The notes beneath the pieces are model-generated. The model was not told the origin of the DNA and made no database searches. It saw only the letters and a list, made by a program, of their open reading frames with translations. A stretch of 64,000 bases of DNA from Bacteroidota bacterium. GTDB lineage: Bacteria; Bacteroidota; Bacteroidia; Bacteroidales; Prolixibacteraceae. The stretch lies in NCBI GenBank assembly GCA_023412195.1, contig JAEYNZ010000060.1:62001-126000 (forward strand), written 5' to 3'. This document shows, piece by piece, positions 62,737 through 64,000 of the stretch (positions are counted from its first letter, which is position 1; every line of letters begins with the position of its first letter). Made by a program: the position numbers and the translations under genes.

Positions 62737-63192
62737 CTATTTTTTCAATTTCGTTTCATAAATTTTTATCCATTCTTTTACACTTATTTTTTTCATTAAT
62801 TCACCTATAAGGTCAAAAGGAATTTCATCTAATTTCTTGAAGCGTACACAACTTTTCCCCATATCAAGTTTTTGTTTGCTATGCTTTGGATATTCTGATA
62901 CAAACCAATCTAATAATTTAGGGTCGGAATAGATACCCATATGGTAAAAGTTAATAGAATTTTTTTGAGAAGCAATTCCTGCAAATGGAAGTGGTTCGCT
63001 TGGTTTACAATGATAACCTGCTGGGTAAATTGTATGAGGAACAACATAACCGAGTCCACCATAACTAATGGCTGCTTCAAAACCCTTAGGTAGGTTTTTA
63101 ACAATTACATTGTGTAACTTATTAAATGGTACTGCTCTGTCTGCTGGAATATTGGACAAGATTTCATTTACTGTTTTTCCATCTGCTTTCAT
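62737..63192 (-). CDS. DUF1801 domain-containing protein
   Basis: A 151-residue soluble protein of the DUF1801/YdhG-like family: VNEILSNIPADRAVPFNKLH, LPKGFEAAISYGGLGYVVP, then LPFAGIASQKNSINFYHMGI and the end KSCVRFKKLDEIPFDLIGEL. Related proteins include an iron chaperone-like group, but function is mostly unknown. It follows the VOC gene by 10 bases and is probably co-transcribed in one cassette-like unit. Confidence 0.82.
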   Translation of the reverse strand: MKADGKTVNEILSNIPADRAVPFNKLHNVIVKNLPKGFEAAISYGGLGYVVPHTIYPAGYHCKPSEPLPFAGIASQKNSINFYHMGIYSDPKLLDWFVSEYPKHSKQKLDMGKSCVRFKKLDEIPFDLIGELMKKISVKEWIKIYETKLKK

Positions 63193-63202
63193 GTGGTAGA
63201 TA

Positions 63203-63703
63203 TTAACGATGTTGGTCTAATAAAATCACATTGCCATCAGGGTCGGTTAACAACAGGCTTGCAGGTCCATCTGTTTTTTCGTCAGCTTCGCTTGTAAGTG
63301 TCAGTCCGCTGTTTTTTAAATGTTTCTGGATTTCACGGATGTCGTCAAAGTTTTCTAAGTTGCTTGCGTTCTCGTCCCAACCTGGATTGAAAGTCAAAAT
63401 GTTGCCTTGAAACATTCCCTGAAAAAGTCCAATAAGTGCATTGTCGTTTTTCATTATAAGATAATTTTGTTCCATACTCCCTGCAAAGACGTTGAAACCT
63501 AGTTTTTCGTAAAACTCTTTCGATGTTTTTAAGTCTTTCACGTTAAGACTGATTGAAAATGCTCCTAATTTCATATTATTTTGTTTTTCTGTTCTGCTTT
63601 TTTCTTTGTCGTTTTCTGGCTTTTGTGCAAAAAAATCCTTGAGAAAATATCCCATTGCAAATGATGCAATAATAACTGCAATGATTATGTATTTATTCTT
63701 CAT
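63203..63703 (-). CDS. VOC-superfamily (glyoxalase-like) protein with N-terminal membrane anchor
   Basis: A 166-residue protein: one N-terminal hydrophobic helix (about residues 5-20), a charged linker, and a VOC domain from MKLGAFSISLNVKDLKTSKE to LTDPDGNVILLDQH. The metal-ligand-like positions are incomplete by eye, so resistance or binding roles are as likely as lyase activity. The anchor is uncommon for cytosolic VOC proteins; an internal Met at about residue 44 would give a soluble form. Confidence 0.82.
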   Translation of the reverse strand: MKNKYIIIAVIIASFAMGYFLKDFFAQKPENDKEKSRTEKQNNMKLGAFSISLNVKDLKTSKEFYEKLGFNVFAGSMEQNYLIMKNDNALIGLFQGMFQGNILTFNPGWDENASNLENFDDIREIQKHLKNSGLTLTSEADEKTDGPASLLLTDPDGNVILLDQHR

Positions 63704-63760
63704 TTTATTACTTTTTTGTTGTCAGTTCATTTTACCTACTGTCGTCTTTTACAATGACCA

Positions 63761-63829
63761 CCAACGGTTTCTCAGCTATGTGCCGTTGCCCGATGGGCTA
63801 AGCATAATGCTGGTGTTGGCAGATCGTTG
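63761..63829 (-). repeat. Cassette-boundary palindrome D (attC-like)
   Basis: In gene direction ATCAACGATCTG ... CCAGCATTATGC ... GCACATAGCTGAG ... CCGTTGGTG: outer CAACG/CGTTG and inner CAGC.TATG.GC-type pairing, 69 bp. It starts 25 bases after the end of the next upstream frame and lies before the VOC gene. Confidence 0.58.
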
Positions 63830-63854
63830 ATTTTATTTGTTCTGTTGTCGTTTT

Positions 63855-63955
63855 TTAATGTTGTTGTTTCCCAATTTCATAGGCAAGTTGCAAAAATTTT
63901 TTCACTTCGGAATGGATGTCTTTCTTGTCAAAGATTTTTAAATGATGAATAAGCG
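63855..63955 (-). other. Possible C-terminal end of a further cassette ORF
   Basis: A short frame reads PLIHHLKIFDKKDIHSEVKK and FLQLAYEIGKQQH to a stop at 63855. It looks like a genuine protein end but a stop lies just upstream at the window edge, so it may be a fragment or frameshifted. It stands where a gene would be expected if palindrome D closes a cassette. Confidence 0.3.
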
Positions 63956-64000
63956 GCTAAGTTTTCAATTTGAAGAAAACATAAATTGTCATTGTAGGGC

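Overview
The window looks like a piece of a Bacteroidota chromosome, probably Bacteroidales/Marinilabiliales-like. The evidence is two secreted proteins with type IX secretion sorting tails, repeated TAnnTTTG promoter elements, the gene order DUF4271 - uroporphyrinogen-III synthase - rnpA, large FtsX-like permeases ending in NPVExLRYE, a DUF4249/TonB-receptor pair, and DUF4382, DUF5009 and DUF3784 proteins. Taxonomy is inferred from gene content only.

Layout. 1-10.5 kb: a run of MacB/FtsX-type permeases with one ATPase, an intact DUF433/DUF5615 toxin-antitoxin pair, a YoeB/Txe-like toxin relic and a 36-residue collapsed permease. 10.5-11.6 kb: a gene-free repeat island with three kinds of palindrome. 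11.6-24.8 kb: housekeeping genes (gltX, a U32 peptidase-family protein, a TIM-barrel isomerase, a DUF5009 acyltransferase, an acyl-CoA synthetase, DUF4271-hemD-rnpA) and a tyrosine/phenylalanine branch operon (tyrA plus DAHP synthase-chorismate mutase). That operon is preceded by what reads as a complete ribosome-mediated attenuator. 24.8-30 kb: two paralogous secreted zincin-like proteins with a 35-residue membrane peptide between them. 30.3-52.6 kb: a two-component system, lipoproteins, a DEAD-box helicase, a creatininase-family protein, PepE, an AspT/YidE-type transporter, a GH32 hydrolase, DUF2797, ilvE, an ECF sigma / anti-sigma-like / outer-membrane-protein operon, a methyltransferase-like membrane protein, and a DUF4249-TonB receptor pair.

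52.6-64 kb is accessory DNA: a doubly frameshifted DUF6364/PIN toxin-antitoxin locus, an isolated FtsX permease, a HigA antitoxin cut off by an IS5/IS1182-type transposase relic, and then (58.3-63.9 kb) a run of small A/T-rich genes all on the minus strand. These genes are separated by six imperfect inverted repeats of 44-129 bp. Read in gene direction, each begins with or close to CAACG and ends near CGTTRG, and most start within 25 bases after a stop codon. This resembles an integron-type cassette array without a visible integrase; that interpretation is inference and needs a structure-based search.

The two most notable signals are the aromatic leader-peptide attenuator (24667-24820, minus) and the cassette-like array (58289-63955). 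A secondary theme is toxin-antitoxin decay: four broken loci and one intact pair in 64 kb.
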